Assembly: GCF_900537075.1 (NCBI RefSeq)
Contig: NZ_UNRA01000002.1
Location: 1,013,228 to 1,077,227, forward strand
Direction of reading: 5' to 3'
DNA from: Tropicibacter sp. Alg240-R139
GTDB lineage: Bacteria; Pseudomonadota; Alphaproteobacteria; Rhodobacterales; Rhodobacteraceae
DNA: 64,000 nucleotides
Positions 63,246 to 64,000 of this stretch are shown one piece after another. The notes under the pieces were generated by a model. The model worked only from the letters and a program-made list of their open reading frames with translations. It did no database searches and was not told the origin of the DNA. The position numbers were made by a program, and so were the translations under genes. Numbering within the stretch: position 1 is the stretch's first letter; each line of letters begins with the position of its first letter.

Positions 63246-64000
63246 CACAGGATGGGCTGGCGCGGTCAGATGTATGTGGATGCGGGGTGGCACGTCCAAA
63301 GGCGGGTTCTTCCTAGGCCAGGATTTGCCTGACGAACGGGCGGCGCGTGACCGGTTCCTGCTTCGAGTTATGGGTTCGCCTGACGCCCGCCAGATCGATG
63401 GCATCGGCGGTGGGGATCCGCTGACGTCCAAAGTCGCCGTCGTTCGCAAATCGACCCGTCGCGGAGTGGATGTCGACTATTTGTTTTTGCAGGTCTTTGT
63501 TGATCAGGCGCTTGTGACGGATGCGCAGAACTGCGGGAATATCCTGGCTGGCGTCGGTGCCTTTGCGATCGAGCGGGGGCTGGTTTCGCCAAACGACGGT
63601 ATCACGCCAGTCACCGTTTTCATGGAAAACACCCAGCAGATCGCAACCCTTAACGTACAGACACCAGCCGGCCATGTTTGTTATGCGGGCGATGCACGTA
63701 TCGATGGTGTTCCCGGAACGGCCGCGCCCGTACCGATCACATTTCGGGACACCGCCGGTTCCAGCTGTGGGGCCCTGCTGCCCACGGGTCGCGCGGTGGA
63801 TGAGATCGACGGCATTCCAGCCACGCTGATCGACAATGGAATGCCGGTCGTGGTTCTACGCGCCGATGATTTGAACGTTGATGGCGGCGCAAATCGCGAA
63901 AGTCTTGATCGCGATCAAGCCCTCAAGGTGCGATTAGAGAGCATTCGTCTGCAAGCTGGCCCGTTGATGAATCTTGGCGACGTAAAAGAAAAATCGGTGC
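63238..64000 (+). CDS. PrpF-family 4-oxalomesaconate tautomerase (partial)
   Basis: The frame starts with ATG 63238 inside the end of the aldolase gene and stays open to the right edge, giving about 254 residues. PrpF blocks: [44 protein letters not shown] and [16 protein letters not shown]. PrpF-fold enzymes isomerise aconitate-like compounds; GalD/LigU converts keto and enol or double-bond isomers of 4-oxalomesaconate. The context supports that role. The C-terminal third lies outside the window. Confidence 0.88.
   Translation, partial: MSDTGWAGAVRCMWMRGGTSKGGFFLGQDLPDERAARDRFLLRVMGSPDARQIDGIGGGDPLTSKVAVVRKSTRRGVDVDYLFLQVFVDQALVTDAQNCGNILAGVGAFAIERGLVSPNDGITPVTVFMENTQQIATLNVQTPAGHVCYAGDARIDGVPGTAAPVPITFRDTAGSSCGALLPTGRAVDEIDGIPATLIDNGMPVVVLRADDLNVDGGANRESLDRDQALKVRLESIRLQAGPLMNLGDVKEKSV

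Overview
The window looks like a Rhodobacterales (Roseobacter-group) alphaproteobacterium. The reasons are the overall gene style, a moderately high GC content, a BioR-type GntR regulator with BioR boxes at bioB, GlxA/GbdR-like regulators, a TRAP transporter, a 4-hydroxyproline-betaine epimerase (HpbD) closely resembling the Pelagibaca enzyme as I remember it, and lower-pathway genes for 4-oxalomesaconate. This placement is inferred from gene content; no rRNA or other phylogenetic marker is in view.

Layout. 1-3.6 kb: the 3' part of glpD and the S1-domain gene tex. 3.6-11 kb: an accessory block with a SARP/TPR regulator, a PAP2-type protein carrying eight N-terminal Gly-Tyr-Ser repeats, a large subtilase without a signal peptide, a trypsin-like protease and a small VOC protein. 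11-15.3 kb: a complete plasmid-type replication and partition module. It has a Rep_3-like initiator (minus strand), an origin with eight GGTACC-centred repeats (five at exactly 22-bp spacing), an AT-rich stretch with a DnaA box, parA-parB, and four parS-like palindromes. 15.6-25.9 kb: ilvD, a DUF1612-type HTH gene, the GntR regulator of biotin synthesis, a six-gene biotin operon bioB-F-D-A-G-C, and nadE. Core biosynthesis therefore sits directly beside a plasmid-type origin, which suggests a chromid-like replicon or an integrated plasmid.

26-38.5 kb: catabolic islands. First come a Rieske oxygenase paired with a catalytically dead amidase homologue, a GlxA regulator, a P450, MarR and RidA. 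Next is a four-gene operon of aminotransferase, ThDP-dependent enzyme, unknown P-loop protein and aldehyde dehydrogenase, with a divergent LuxR and then a TetR. 38.8-40.3 kb: a secreted YceI protein and a sulfotransferase-like P-loop protein.

40.3-50.5 kb: a betaine/amino-acid catabolic island of two facing operons. The plus-strand operon is gntR, a DapA-family lyase, ALDH and a DAO-type oxidase. The minus-strand operon is an MttB-family methyltransferase, hpbD and two SDRs. An upstream membrane-protein gene survives only as a 3' fragment beside a decayed IS6-family element. 51-59.4 kb: an SLC13-type transporter, LysR, TRAP dctPQM, ALDH, a DUF2218 protein and a cytochrome P450 with a large in-frame internal deletion. 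59.4-60.6 kb: a MOSC protein and an ABM-domain membrane protein. 60.9-64 kb: an operon with an SDR, a GalB-like PIG-L hydratase, a LigK/GalC aldolase and a PrpF/LigU-type tautomerase cut by the window edge. Together these form the 4-oxalomesaconate to pyruvate plus oxaloacetate branch.

All calls come from reading the sequence and from remembered family features; no database search was run.
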